Below are positions 16,425 to 24,351 of a DNA stretch of 25,568 bases, piece after piece. Location: NCBI GenBank assembly GCA_045627885.1, contig JAZQOM010000009.1, positions 1 to 25,568 on the forward strand. Reading direction: 5' to 3'. Source of the DNA: CALCTE01 sp045627885 (GTDB lineage Bacteria > Bacillota > Clostridia > Oscillospirales > CAG-272). Each line of letters begins with the position of its first letter. Positions within the stretch are counted from its first letter, which is position 1. The notes under the pieces are model-generated. The model was not told where the DNA came from. It searched no databases and saw only the letters and a list, made by a program, of their open reading frames with translations. The position numbers and the translations under genes are program-made.

Positions 16425-17498
16425 ATGAAAATCAAAACACTTTCACGCATAATCGCTATGCTTCTTGCACTTTGCTTCGTTCTTTGCTCTTGCGGAAAAG
16501 CGGATAAAAAACCGTCGGGCGAGAAGGATGCACCTTCGGGTGAGCCGAAGGAAACAGCGGCATTTTCCGCAAATCACAAATTTAATACCGCGGAGATGGC
16601 GTATCTGTTTTACGGCACATACGGAGATTTTTGCACAAATTACAGCAGTTATATGAGCTATATCGGGCTCGATACATCAAAGTCGCTCAAAGAACAGCAG
16701 TGCACCATTTCTTCTTCCGACACGCCGCAGACATGGTTTGAGTATTTTGCGGAAGGTACAAAGCTTTACGCGGAGCAGTATCTCGTTCTCTGCGAGGCGG
16801 CGGACGCAAACGGCGTAACCCTTACCGATGAAGAAAAAGAAGATGCGAAGAAGAATGTTTCGCAGCTTCGCTCATACGCAGAGCAGAATGAAATGACAAT
16901 AAATGAGCTTTTAAGTGAGAAATACAAAAACGATGTGACCGAGGCGGATATCTTATCTTTAATGACAACGGTTGCTCTTTCGCTTAAGTATTACGATATG
17001 CTCAACGCTTCGATTACATACACGGAAGATGATTTTCAAAAATACTGCGAAGAGAATTTCAAGGACGAAAAGGACTACAAGTTTGTCAATGTAAGGCACA
17101 TTCTCGTCGATGATGAGAAGCTTGCAAATGAGCTTCTCAAAAAAGCTCTTGCGGCAGACGATGTAGAAGCCGAATTTTCAAAGCTTGCGGACGAGAACAC
17201 GACAGACCCGGGCTCCAAGGGCAAGGGCGGACTCTATGAGGATGTCAAAAAGGGACAGATGGTCGCAGAGTTCGAGAATTGGTGCTTTGCCGACGGCAGA
17301 AAGGTCGGTGACACGGGCGTTGTCAAGACAGAATACGGCTACCATGTAATGTACCTCTCAAGCTTCGGCGATTCGTATTTCCGCACAGCGGCGGATTCCG
17401 GAATAAAGCAGCAGAAATACAGCGAAGAATACGAAAAATTGAAAGCGCTTTACCCCGTGACCTTCAATGACGAACTCATAAACAATATAGAAGCGTAA
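16425..17498 (+). CDS. PrsA-like peptidyl-prolyl isomerase lipoprotein
   Basis: This is a foldase-type lipoprotein predicted to help secreted proteins fold at the outer membrane face. The signal peptide ends LCSC with lipidated Cys23. A SurA/PrsA-like helical N-terminal region (about 55-215) is followed by a parvulin domain (about 220-325) with VRHILVDD, the TTDPGSKGKGG loop, the FENWCF segment and TEYGYHVMYL. The length of 357 residues suits the PrsA/SurA group. A GGAG site is upstream. It has its own promoter and a strong terminator, so it is monocistronic. PrsA is the closest well-known relative, but orthology is not proven. Confidence 0.88.
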   Translation: MKIKTLSRIIAMLLALCFVLCSCGKADKKPSGEKDAPSGEPKETAAFSANHKFNTAEMAYLFYGTYGDFCTNYSSYMSYIGLDTSKSLKEQQCTISSSDTPQTWFEYFAEGTKLYAEQYLVLCEAADANGVTLTDEEKEDAKKNVSQLRSYAEQNEMTINELLSEKYKNDVTEADILSLMTTVALSLKYYDMLNASITYTEDDFQKYCEENFKDEKDYKFVNVRHILVDDEKLANELLKKALAADDVEAEFSKLADENTTDPGSKGKGGLYEDVKKGQMVAEFENWCFADGRKVGDTGVVKTEYGYHVMYLSSFGDSYFRTAADSGIKQQKYSEEYEKLKALYPVTFNDELINNIEA

Positions 17499-17511
17499 GT
17501 GTAAAGAATAA

Positions 17512-17545
17512 CCCCGACAGATTCGCTCTGTCGGGGCTTTGTTTT
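17512..17545. terminator. Rho-independent terminator shared by converging genes
   Basis: CCCCGACAGA (17512-17521) pairs perfectly with TCTGTCGGGG (17527-17536) around a five-base loop. The plus strand continues CTTTGTTTT. Read leftward, the stem follows the xre stop and is trailed by a weaker TTATTCTTT. It separates the parvulin gene from the converging recG-dusB-xre unit. Confidence 0.88.
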
Positions 17546-17850
17546 ATTTGAGATTTTTTGCGAGTGCAATAAGATTGTCAAGCTTTTCTGCGGTGAGCTT
17601 TTTGGATATCTCCAAAAGCTCTGCCGACTTTGGGGGATTGACGGTTTCGGTGTCAAAAAATTCTTTCGGTGTTATACCGAGATAATCGCAAATATAAAAG
17701 AATACCGACACTTCACGGCAGATTGATTCCGTTTTCCATATTGTTAATATATCCGGCACTTTGCCCTATTGAAAGACTCATTTCGCGCGCCGATACGCCT
17801 TTGTTCATACGCAAATTGACCAATCTTTGTATAAAGTCTTCTTTTTCCAT
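17544..17850 (-). pseudogene. XRE-family HTH regulator, broken by +1 frameshift
   Basis: The leftward frame starts at the ATG at 17850, seven bases after GAGGTGA, and encodes a Cro/C1-type helix-turn-helix (MEKEDFIQRLVNLRMNKGVS, then a recognition segment GQSAGYINNMENG). It hits TGA at 17713-17715 after 45 codons (CCG-TGA). The remaining 56 codons, from GAA at 17714, lie one base forward and continue the family sequence (VSVFFYICDYLGITPKEFF), ending at 17544. Joining at the TGA restores a 101-residue protein with no missing residue, so only one extra base is involved. The gene follows dusB by 15 bp in the same operon. It is a recent pseudogene, a sequencing error, or, less likely, a programmed +1 shift as in prfB. 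Confidence 0.8.
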
Positions 17851-17865
17851 ATAGTAATCACCTCA

Positions 17866-18801
17866 CTATATATTATTGAGTATTTGTTCAAACTGCGCGA
17901 TGCTTGTCGCTCTGTTTATCTCGTCGCGTGCTTTTGCACAGCCGTTCATTCCCTTTATGTACCACGCAAGATGCTTGCGGGCCTCCATTATTCCGATATG
18001 CTTGCCCTTGTGCGCCACAAGCATTCTTATATGCCGCATGGCAAGCATGAGCTTTTCTTGCTCACTCGGAATTTTATATTCTCCCGTCGCAAGATATTCT
18101 TTTATCTGCGAGAATATATACGGCGCGCCGAGAGCTCCTCTTGCAACCATAACGCCGTCGCAACCCGTTTCTTCAAGAATGCTTTTCGCATCCTCGGGGG
18201 AGAACACATCTCCGTTTGCCAAAACCGGAACGCTCGATGCCGCCTTAACCGCCGCCATAATGCTTCTGTCGGCTTTTCCCGAGTACATTTGCTCTCTCGT
18301 CCTGCCGTGAATGCAGAGCATATCCGCTCCGGCTTCGCAAAGCACTTTTGCAAAATCCACGGCGTTTATGTGCTCTTTGTCAAATCCGCTTCGGAACTTG
18401 ACCGTTACGGGAATATCGACGGCGCGCTTTACCGCTTTTACTATTTCTGCGGCAAGCGCGGGATTCTTCATCAGAGCACTGCCCTCTCCGTTCTTTACTA
18501 TCTTTCCGACGGGGCAACCCATATTTATATCTATTGCCGCAGGGGAGAATACAAGCATCTTCTCCGCGGCTTTTGCCATAATATCGGGCTCCGAGCCGAA
18601 AAGCTGCAGAGAACACGGGCGTTCCGCATCGCCGATATCGGCAAGCTCCAGAGTTTTTTTGTCGCCGTAGCAGACGGCTTTTGCGCTTATCATCTCGGTA
18701 ACGCAGAGCTGTGCGCCGTATTCGATGCAAAGCGTGCGCATCGTCTTGTCTGATACTCCCGCAAGAGGCGCAAGTGCAACCGTTTTTTCTTTTATATCCA
18801 T
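17866..18801 (-). CDS. dusB: tRNA-dihydrouridine synthase DusB
   Basis: DusB is an FMN enzyme reducing specific uridines of tRNA to dihydrouridine. The 311-residue TIM-barrel protein starts with the flavin-binding LAPLAGVSD (10-18). It has the catalytic cysteine in DINMGCPVGKIVKNGEGSAL (Cys96), the VKFRSGFD strand, IHGRTREQMYSG (about 165-176) and the phosphate-binding NGDV and ARGALG motifs. A GGAAG site lies before the ATG, and recG ends 11 bp upstream. The assignment to the Dus family is sure; the exact Dus subtype is less so. Confidence 0.93.
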   Translation of the reverse strand: MDIKEKTVALAPLAGVSDKTMRTLCIEYGAQLCVTEMISAKAVCYGDKKTLELADIGDAERPCSLQLFGSEPDIMAKAAEKMLVFSPAAIDINMGCPVGKIVKNGEGSALMKNPALAAEIVKAVKRAVDIPVTVKFRSGFDKEHINAVDFAKVLCEAGADMLCIHGRTREQMYSGKADRSIMAAVKAASSVPVLANGDVFSPEDAKSILEETGCDGVMVARGALGAPYIFSQIKEYLATGEYKIPSEQEKLMLAMRHIRMLVAHKGKHIGIMEARKHLAWYIKGMNGCAKARDEINRATSIAQFEQILNNI

Positions 18802-18812
18802 AATTTCTTCCG

Positions 18813-20861
18813 TCAGTTGAATATATTTTCGCTTCCGCCTATCGTGAAAAGACGCCTTACCTCGGGAAGCAGAGCCGAGTATTCGCCCGAAAGCTCCGCG
18901 TCGCGTGCGTTTATAAGCTCTAATACCTCGCCCGTCGACATAATGAGCGCCGGGTCTTCAAATACATTCGCAAGCTTGAATGCGGAAAGTCCGTGCTGTC
19001 GTTCTCCGAAGAAGTCGCCCGGGCCTCTTTGGTCGAGGTCTGCCTTTGCAATTTCAAAGCCGTCGTTCGTTCTTGCCATAACCGAAAGCCTTGCTTCCGT
19101 TTTGTCGCCTTTACTGTCGGAAAACAGAACGCAATACGACTTTTTTTCGCCGCGTCCGACTCGTCCGCGAAGCTGATGAAGCTGAGAAAGTCCGAATCTT
19201 TCGGCGTTCTCTACCACCATAAGTACCGCGTTCGGAACATTGACGCCGACCTCTATTACCGTAGTGGAAATGAGAATTTTTACATCTCCCGAAGCAAATG
19301 CGCTCATGACGGCATCTTTTTCACTCGTCTTCATTCTGCCGTGAACGAATGCCGTCTTAATATCGGGAAATACCTTTTCGTCAAGCTCTTTTGCGTATGT
19401 GACGACATCCTTCAGATTGGTTTCTCCGTCCTCGTCCTCGACAAGCGGGCATACAATATACACCTGACCGCCCTCTCCGACGAGCTTCTCGATAAATGCG
19501 TAAATTCGCTTGCGGTAGCTTTCGTCGACGACGAAGGTATCTATTTTTTGTCTGCCCGGCGGCATTTCATCGAGAACGCTGACATCGAGGTCGCCGTAGA
19601 CGATGAGTGCAAGCGTTCTCGGGATAGGCGTTGCCGACATAATGAGTGTGTGGACGCCTGCTCCCTTATCGGAGAGAGCCGCTCTCTGCATAACGCCGAA
19701 GCGGTGTTGTTCGTCGGCAATAACGAGTCCGACATTCTTATATTTTACTTTTTCTTCTATTACCGCGTGAGTGCCGACAATTATATTTATATCGCCGCTT
19801 TCGCAGGATGCGAGAACGGCTTTTTTCTCGGCGGCTTTCATACCCGACACGAGAAGTCCGACCTTCATTCCCGCTTTTTCAAAGAGAGCGGAAAGCGATG
19901 CGTAATGCTGCCGTGCGAGAATCTCCGTCGGCGCCATCATAACTGCCTGATATCCTGCTTTTACGCACATATATATCGCCGCGGCGGCGACTGCGGTTTT
20001 ACCGCTTCCGACATCTCCCTGCACAAGTCTTGTCATCGGAACGCCTTTTTTCATATCGCTTATTATCTCGGAAACAACGCGCTTTTGCGCATTTGTCGGG
20101 GTAAATCCGAGAAGCGAGCAGAATTCTTTATCAAGTCCCGTGCCGTCTATGAGCACGCCGGTTTTCTTTATACTGCGACTTTTCAGTTTCTGCATTCCGA
20201 GGCGGAATATCAAAAGCTCATCAAAGGCAAGGCGAGCCTTTGCATTTTTGAGCTCGTCGGAGCTTTCGGGAAAATGAACCTTTCTCACCGCATCGTCCTT
20301 TGAAATAAGAGCATATTTTTTGAGAATGCTCTCGGGCAGAGTTTCTTCCACCCTGAATGCGTCGAGGCACATTTTTATTGTCTTTCGCAGAAAATTCTGC
20401 GAGACGCCGGAGGTCAGCGGATATATCGGAAGAATATCCATAAGCTTTACTCCGTCTTTTATCTGCTCGGCGGCGGGATTTGACATCTCACGGCGAACAA
20501 AATTGCCGTCAATCTTACCGTAAAAGCGGTATTCTTCGCCGAGCTTGTATAAATCCTTGGCGTACGGTTGATTGAAAAATGTGATAAGGCAGGTGCCGGT
20601 TTCATCGAATGCGCTGAATTTTGTTACGGAAAAGCCCTTCCGCACAAGCTTATATACGGGAGCCGTTCCGACCGTGAGCACAAGCGATGCCGTCTGCCCG
20701 AGCGTAGTATCGGAAAGCTTTACGACATTTCCTCTCTGCTCGTAGTCACGGGGATAGTAGTTTATTAAGTCGGCAACTGTATAGATTCCGAGCTTCGACA
20801 GAAGTTCGGCACGCTTTTCGCCGACGCCTTTTATGTATTTTACGCTTGCAGTCATATCCAT
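18813..20861 (-). CDS. recG: ATP-dependent DNA helicase RecG
   Basis: RecG is a branched-DNA translocase that regresses stalled forks and processes recombination intermediates. From the ATG at 20861 it has 682 residues, a normal length; an in-frame ATG at 20885 would add eight residues, but AAAGGAGG sits seven bases before 20861. The N-terminal wedge/OB domain begins KYIKGVGEKRAELLSKLGI. Helicase motifs follow: GDVGSGKT (about 283), DEQHRFG (about 382), SATPIPRT (about 412) and QLRGRVGRG. It is the first gene of a recG-dusB-xre operon with a good promoter. Confidence 0.97.
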   Translation of the reverse strand: MDMTASVKYIKGVGEKRAELLSKLGIYTVADLINYYPRDYEQRGNVVKLSDTTLGQTASLVLTVGTAPVYKLVRKGFSVTKFSAFDETGTCLITFFNQPYAKDLYKLGEEYRFYGKIDGNFVRREMSNPAAEQIKDGVKLMDILPIYPLTSGVSQNFLRKTIKMCLDAFRVEETLPESILKKYALISKDDAVRKVHFPESSDELKNAKARLAFDELLIFRLGMQKLKSRSIKKTGVLIDGTGLDKEFCSLLGFTPTNAQKRVVSEIISDMKKGVPMTRLVQGDVGSGKTAVAAAAIYMCVKAGYQAVMMAPTEILARQHYASLSALFEKAGMKVGLLVSGMKAAEKKAVLASCESGDINIIVGTHAVIEEKVKYKNVGLVIADEQHRFGVMQRAALSDKGAGVHTLIMSATPIPRTLALIVYGDLDVSVLDEMPPGRQKIDTFVVDESYRKRIYAFIEKLVGEGGQVYIVCPLVEDEDGETNLKDVVTYAKELDEKVFPDIKTAFVHGRMKTSEKDAVMSAFASGDVKILISTTVIEVGVNVPNAVLMVVENAERFGLSQLHQLRGRVGRGEKKSYCVLFSDSKGDKTEARLSVMARTNDGFEIAKADLDQRGPGDFFGERQHGLSAFKLANVFEDPALIMSTGEVLELINARDAELSGEYSALLPEVRRLFTIGGSENIFN

Positions 20862-20883
20862 ACGGTCGCCTCCTTTACAAAAC

Positions 20884-20912
20884 ATTATATTTTATATCGC
20901 GTAAAAAGTCAA
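20884..20912 (-). promoter_or_regulatory. Sigma-A promoter of recG-dusB-xre
   Basis: On the minus strand TTGACT (20912-20907) and TATAAT (20889-20884) are 17 bases apart, 23 bases before the recG start. The -35 box begins one base after the terminator stem of the upstream gene, and its T-rich spacer doubles as that terminator's U tract. Confidence 0.85.
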
Positions 20913-20934
20913 TGGGGCGGCAATTTGCCGCCCC
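20902..20934 (-). terminator. Rho-independent terminator of the SLH protein gene
   Basis: GGGGCGGCAA (20914-20923) pairs with TTGCCGCCCC (20925-20934); in practice the AT pairs near the centre form the loop. Read leftward, it is followed by ATTGACTTTTT, a U tract a few bases beyond the stem. It begins 10 bases after the stop of the SLH protein gene. Confidence 0.75.
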
Positions 20935-20944
20935 GAAAGAGAAA

Positions 20945-22099
20945 TCAGGATTCGAGTATCATACAGAGCATTTCCGCGGCATCCGCTCTTGTTATCGGAG
21001 TGTCGCCGCAAAGAATATCCGCATCTTTTCCCGTGAGCTTTTTGACTATCGCACCGGCTTCGGCAAAGCTTATCGGCTCATCGGGAGCAAACACCGTTCC
21101 CGCGGCGGTATGCCTTGTGTTTACAATTCCGGCACTCACCGCGGCATCTATATACGGCTTATCATAGCTTTTTATCAAATCGGCATCCGCAAAACTTACC
21201 GCATATACCTCGGTAACATTTATCGGCGTTCCCGCAGCCTGCATACAAAGCCTGAGAAAATCGGCTCTCTTTACGGTTTCCGTCGGATAAAAATAGCTGA
21301 CTCCGCCAATCTTTTCGCCCGTCATTATTCCGGCGGCGGCAAGCTTTATTGCAGAATTGTGAGCGGCAGAGCCATCCATATCGGAATAAAATACATCACA
21401 GGCGGGCTTTTCGACATTAAGTGTGACCTCGGCTTCGGCAAGGTTACCGTGGCTGTCGCATACGGTGTAGGTAAAGCTGTCTTTTCCCGTATAGCCGCCG
21501 TCCGGAATATACGAAAATACGCCCGCCTTCTTGTCAAGAAGCCGCACTCTGCCTTTCTTTGTGCCGGCACTTATTCCGTATACGAGCAAGTCGCCCTCGG
21601 GGTCTTCGGCTTTAAGTGTTTTGATGAGCTCGATGTTTTTTTGCGTGGAAAACGCTTCTTCTTTTGCGACGGGAGCCTTATTTCCGTCTGCGATGAGACA
21701 TACCGTGCAGACATATTCGCACGATGTATCCTTTGCGTCGCAGAAGCCGAAGCTTACACTGTATTCACCGTTGCCGCTCGGAACAAAAGCGAGCGATTCT
21801 ATTTCCGCTCTCGGTATAATCTGACCTGCGTACACTTCTTTTTCTCCGAGCTTCAGCTTGCCGAGCGCTTTATCCGGCAAAGACGATACCGATATCGCGG
21901 ATATGCGTCGGATTCCGAGCGCATCCTCGAATTCGTCGGGACTGAATTCCGCCGCCTCTCCGGAGGCACAGCATTTTCGCAGGCTGACTTCTTTGCGGAT
22001 TACGCCTATTCCGTAAGACAATTCTTTGCCGTGGGCGTTTACGGGGAAGGAACATACCATAAGGATTAAAAATAAAACAGCGATAAATTTTGCTTTCAT
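20945..22099 (-). CDS. Secreted cadherin/Ig-like protein with S-layer homology domains
   Basis: This 384-residue cell-surface protein has no assigned function. A signal peptide (KAKFIAVLFLILMVCSFPVNA) leads to a mature region containing a stretch of about 55 residues with VYAGQIIPRAEIESLAFVPSG, as seen before cadherin-like repeats. A cadherin/Big-type beta domain (about 145-230) with NKAPVA, EDPEGD and GYTGKDSFTYTV follows. The C terminus has two SLH modules (about 236-290 and 298-358) and a partial third, which usually bind pyruvylated wall polymers. The ATG at 22099 is preferred over 22120 because GAAAGGAAG lies seven bases before it. It has its own terminator and is divergent from the peptide-binding lipoprotein gene. 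Confidence 0.85.
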   Translation of the reverse strand: MKAKFIAVLFLILMVCSFPVNAHGKELSYGIGVIRKEVSLRKCCASGEAAEFSPDEFEDALGIRRISAISVSSLPDKALGKLKLGEKEVYAGQIIPRAEIESLAFVPSGNGEYSVSFGFCDAKDTSCEYVCTVCLIADGNKAPVAKEEAFSTQKNIELIKTLKAEDPEGDLLVYGISAGTKKGRVRLLDKKAGVFSYIPDGGYTGKDSFTYTVCDSHGNLAEAEVTLNVEKPACDVFYSDMDGSAAHNSAIKLAAAGIMTGEKIGGVSYFYPTETVKRADFLRLCMQAAGTPINVTEVYAVSFADADLIKSYDKPYIDAAVSAGIVNTRHTAAGTVFAPDEPISFAEAGAIVKKLTGKDADILCGDTPITRADAAEMLCMILES

Positions 22100-22209
22100 A
22101 TCGGAGCTTCCTTTCTGCATTGTTTTCGGGTTTGTTTAGTTTTTGACGGTAAACCTGCGATTATTCTCAAAAAAGACACATAAAAATATGTAAAAAATCG
22201 AAAAGTATA

Positions 22210-22238
22210 TTGAAATTTCGGCAGTTTGATGCTATAAT
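22210..22238 (+). promoter_or_regulatory. Sigma-A promoter of the peptide-binding lipoprotein gene
   Basis: TTGAAA (22210-22215) and TATAAT (22233-22238) are 17 bases apart, with an extended TGC immediately before the -10 box. The leader to the start codon is about 70 bases, long enough for regulation, but no known riboswitch fold is recognised in it. Confidence 0.87.
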
Positions 22239-22315
22239 ATTATAGGTATGTTATAAAAGGGGATAATACTGTCCTAATTTATACCGTTTTGTAGCCAAGG
22301 AGGATAATACACATC

Positions 22316-24070
22316 ATGCAGAAACTCACAAGACTTGCAGCGCTTTTGCTCTCTGCCGTAATGCTTGTCGGCACATTCGCCGGATGCGGTGCGAAGGATG
22401 ACAACGGCCCTTACGCTTATGCGTATATCACGGCATCTTCTCCCGCAACGCTCGATCCGGGTGTACCGCAATATGACAGTAATGCGGTTAAGTATTTAGG
22501 TCTTCTTTATGAAGGTCTGTTTACATTAGACGGAAACGGAAAGCTTAAAAAAGCTCTCTGCAAGGATTACTATACCAAGGAAGTTGACGGAGAAACAAAG
22601 CTCTACATAGAGCTTAAGGACACATCCTGGAGCGACGGCGTATCGGTTACGGCGTCAAACTTCGTATATTCCTGGAAGCGTCTTCTCGAGCCCGGTTATG
22701 AAGCTCCCGGTGCATCCGGCTTGTTCTGCCTGAAGAACGCCGTTGCCGTTAAGGAAGGCGTTCAGAAGATGATGACGATTGACGATATCGGTCTTGTCGA
22801 GCTCAACGAAAAGCTTCTTGAGATAACCTTTGAAGACCCCGACTATAATATCGACCTCTTTCTTATGAGCCTTGCAAGCCCCTATCTTGCTCCCGTGAGA
22901 GAAGAGCTTGTAACGGCAAATCCGACAGGCTGGGCTACGATGAACATCGAAGACCCCACAACGATTGCAACAAACGGCCCGTATTGCATCGGCGCTTGGA
23001 ATTCAAAGGGCATGACCTTAAAGAGAAACAACTACTACTATCTCAAGGGCATCGCAAACGAAAACAAGCAGAAATATGTCAATCCCGAAAAGATTTTCAT
23101 TACATTCACCGACGCCGAAAGCGCAGAAAAGACATTTAACGCCACAAAGAAGAATAAAGCGGAAAATGAGTTCCTCTTCTATCTCGGTGAATTCTCCGGA
23201 GATACAAAGTACAAAAAGAAAACAAAAGATATGCTTGCCACCACCGCAATATTCCTCAACACATCGGAGAGCATATTCAAAAAGACAGAAGCCCGTCAGG
23301 GACTTGCGGGTGCTCTCGACAGAGGCGCAATCGCAAAAGCGGCAGGCGGAAAGAAAGCCACGGGCATAGTTCCTTACGGAGTATTTGAAACTAAAAAGGC
23401 ATCAAAGCAGTTCCGCAAGGTCGGCGGTGACTTAATGAAGTATTATGATGAGCCGTCGGGTATCTCAAAGGGCTCGGTTACGCTTACCATAATGAAGAAC
23501 AACGAAACACACAAGACTGTTGCCGAGATGGTACAGGAAATGTGGAAAGGCGAGGGCGTAACGGTCAACATAAGAGAGCTTGATTACGACAAGTACTGCA
23601 TGGTTGCATCAAACGGCTCATACGAAGCGCTTTTGCTTGACATTGAGGCATACTCACCGGATGCGTTCTCCGTGCTTGCACAGTTCTCGACGAAATTCAG
23701 CGGCAGAGCACTTACACAGAACGAAAACTACGAATACGGTTTTATATCGCATTCTACCGGCTATACATACAAGGATTACGACGCACTTATCGAAAAGGCA
23801 TTCAAGCAGAATAACCTCAAGAAGAGAGCGGCACTTCTCCATGACGCCGAAGAAATGCTTGTTGACTCTATGGTGTGCATACCGCTCTACTTCAATGCAG
23901 ACAGTTACACAACAACGGAAATCTCCGGACTTAAGACCTGCTGGTATGGCTTCAAGAACTTCAATAAAGTTAAGGTAAAGAATTATCAGAAGTACATCAA
24001 GGCAGAGGAAGCCAAGATGGAAGCAGAGCTTGATAAAACCACTAAAAACTCAAAAGCAGAACAGGAATAA
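22316..24070 (+). CDS. Oligopeptide ABC transporter substrate-binding lipoprotein
   Basis: This is a solute-binding protein of family 5 (OppA/DppA type), 584 residues, predicted to capture peptides outside the membrane and hand them to an ABC transporter. The lipobox is FAGC with Cys24. The family signature begins at SSPATLDPG, then LYEGLFTLDGNGKLKKALC, LKDTSWSDGVSVTASNFVYSWKRLL (about 98-122) and ATNGPYCIGAWNSK. The C-terminal 25 residues are highly charged. AAGGAGG lies 12 bases before the ATG, a little far. No permease or ATPase genes adjoin, and a strong terminator follows, so the partner transporter must be encoded elsewhere. Codon use (AAG, CTT, CTC rich) suggests high expression. Confidence 0.92.
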   Translation: MQKLTRLAALLLSAVMLVGTFAGCGAKDDNGPYAYAYITASSPATLDPGVPQYDSNAVKYLGLLYEGLFTLDGNGKLKKALCKDYYTKEVDGETKLYIELKDTSWSDGVSVTASNFVYSWKRLLEPGYEAPGASGLFCLKNAVAVKEGVQKMMTIDDIGLVELNEKLLEITFEDPDYNIDLFLMSLASPYLAPVREELVTANPTGWATMNIEDPTTIATNGPYCIGAWNSKGMTLKRNNYYYLKGIANENKQKYVNPEKIFITFTDAESAEKTFNATKKNKAENEFLFYLGEFSGDTKYKKKTKDMLATTAIFLNTSESIFKKTEARQGLAGALDRGAIAKAAGGKKATGIVPYGVFETKKASKQFRKVGGDLMKYYDEPSGISKGSVTLTIMKNNETHKTVAEMVQEMWKGEGVTVNIRELDYDKYCMVASNGSYEALLLDIEAYSPDAFSVLAQFSTKFSGRALTQNENYEYGFISHSTGYTYKDYDALIEKAFKQNNLKKRAALLHDAEEMLVDSMVCIPLYFNADSYTTTEISGLKTCWYGFKNFNKVKVKNYQKYIKAEEAKMEAELDKTTKNSKAEQE

Positions 24071-24081
24071 TTAAAAGCAAT

Positions 24082-24112
24082 AAAGCCGCTTGTGCAAACA
24101 AGCGGCTTTTTT
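24082..24112 (+). terminator. Rho-independent terminator of the peptide-binding protein gene
   Basis: AAAGCCGCTTGT (24082-24093) pairs perfectly with ACAAGCGGCTTT (24098-24109) around a GCAA loop, and a run of six T ends at 24112. It lies 11 bases after the stop codon. Confidence 0.95.
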
Positions 24113-24114
24113 CA

Positions 24115-24246
24115 TCAAAACAAACAACTGATTGTCGCGCAGAAACACCCCGTTTTTACAACGGGTATATCATAATACCGTTTATACGCAAATGAAGGCG
24201 GCTTCGCCTGATAAAGTAAAGCCGCCCATTTTTCACATTTTTTCAT
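24115..24246 (-). CDS. Possible 43-residue small protein in hairpin-rich spacer
   Basis: A leftward frame starts at the ATG at 24246, with GGAG seven bases upstream, and runs to TGA at 24115. It begins MKKCEKWAALLYQAKPP and includes a Cys-rich end, TGCFCATISCLF. I do not recognise it. The same DNA folds into three short perfect stems: GGCGGCTT/AAGCCGCC (24197-24204 with 24219-24226), CCCGTT/AACGGG and GGTAT/ATACC near 24149-24179. This suggests a repeated intergenic element rather than a gene. No promoter is visible, and the tRNA terminator lies upstream. It is recorded because the ribosome binding site spacing is good. Confidence 0.25.
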   Translation of the reverse strand: MKKCEKWAALLYQAKPPSFAYKRYYDIPVVKTGCFCATISCLF

Positions 24247-24309
24247 TATATTTCTCCACTCGCAAAGCGTCATTATTCTTCGTTAGCCCTGCAAAGGGCG
24301 ACCTCATTA

Positions 24310-24349
24310 AAAAAACCTCTTTTGTCTTTACAGACAAAAGAGGTTTTTT
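24310..24349. terminator. Bidirectional terminator downstream of the tRNA
   Basis: An 18-bp perfect stem (24310-24327 with 24332-24349) encloses a four-base loop. Its outer six pairs are A-T, so each strand ends in six T. For the leftward tRNA it starts two bases past the CCA end. It would also block any rightward transcript coming from the spacer. Confidence 0.93.
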
Positions 24350-24351
24350 GC

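Noticed and set aside
17827..18753. Long rightward open frame opposite dusB
   Set aside because: It is the antisense shadow of a clear dusB gene, with no family resemblance.
18993..20303. 436-codon rightward open frame opposite recG
   Set aside because: It is antisense to recG, rich in Arg, Cys and His as expected of a shadow frame, and lacks domains.
20846..22069. 407-codon rightward open frame opposite the SLH protein gene
   Set aside because: It lies antisense to a gene with signal peptide, domains, ribosome binding site and terminator, and crosses that terminator.
22140..22215. Sigma-E-like promoter for the SLH protein gene on the minus strand
   Set aside because: CATATTTT gives a partial -10 match only, with no convincing -35 box in AT-rich DNA.
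22239..22315. Riboswitch in the leader of the peptide-binding protein gene
   Set aside because: Only short, weak pairings are visible and no known aptamer core is recognised.
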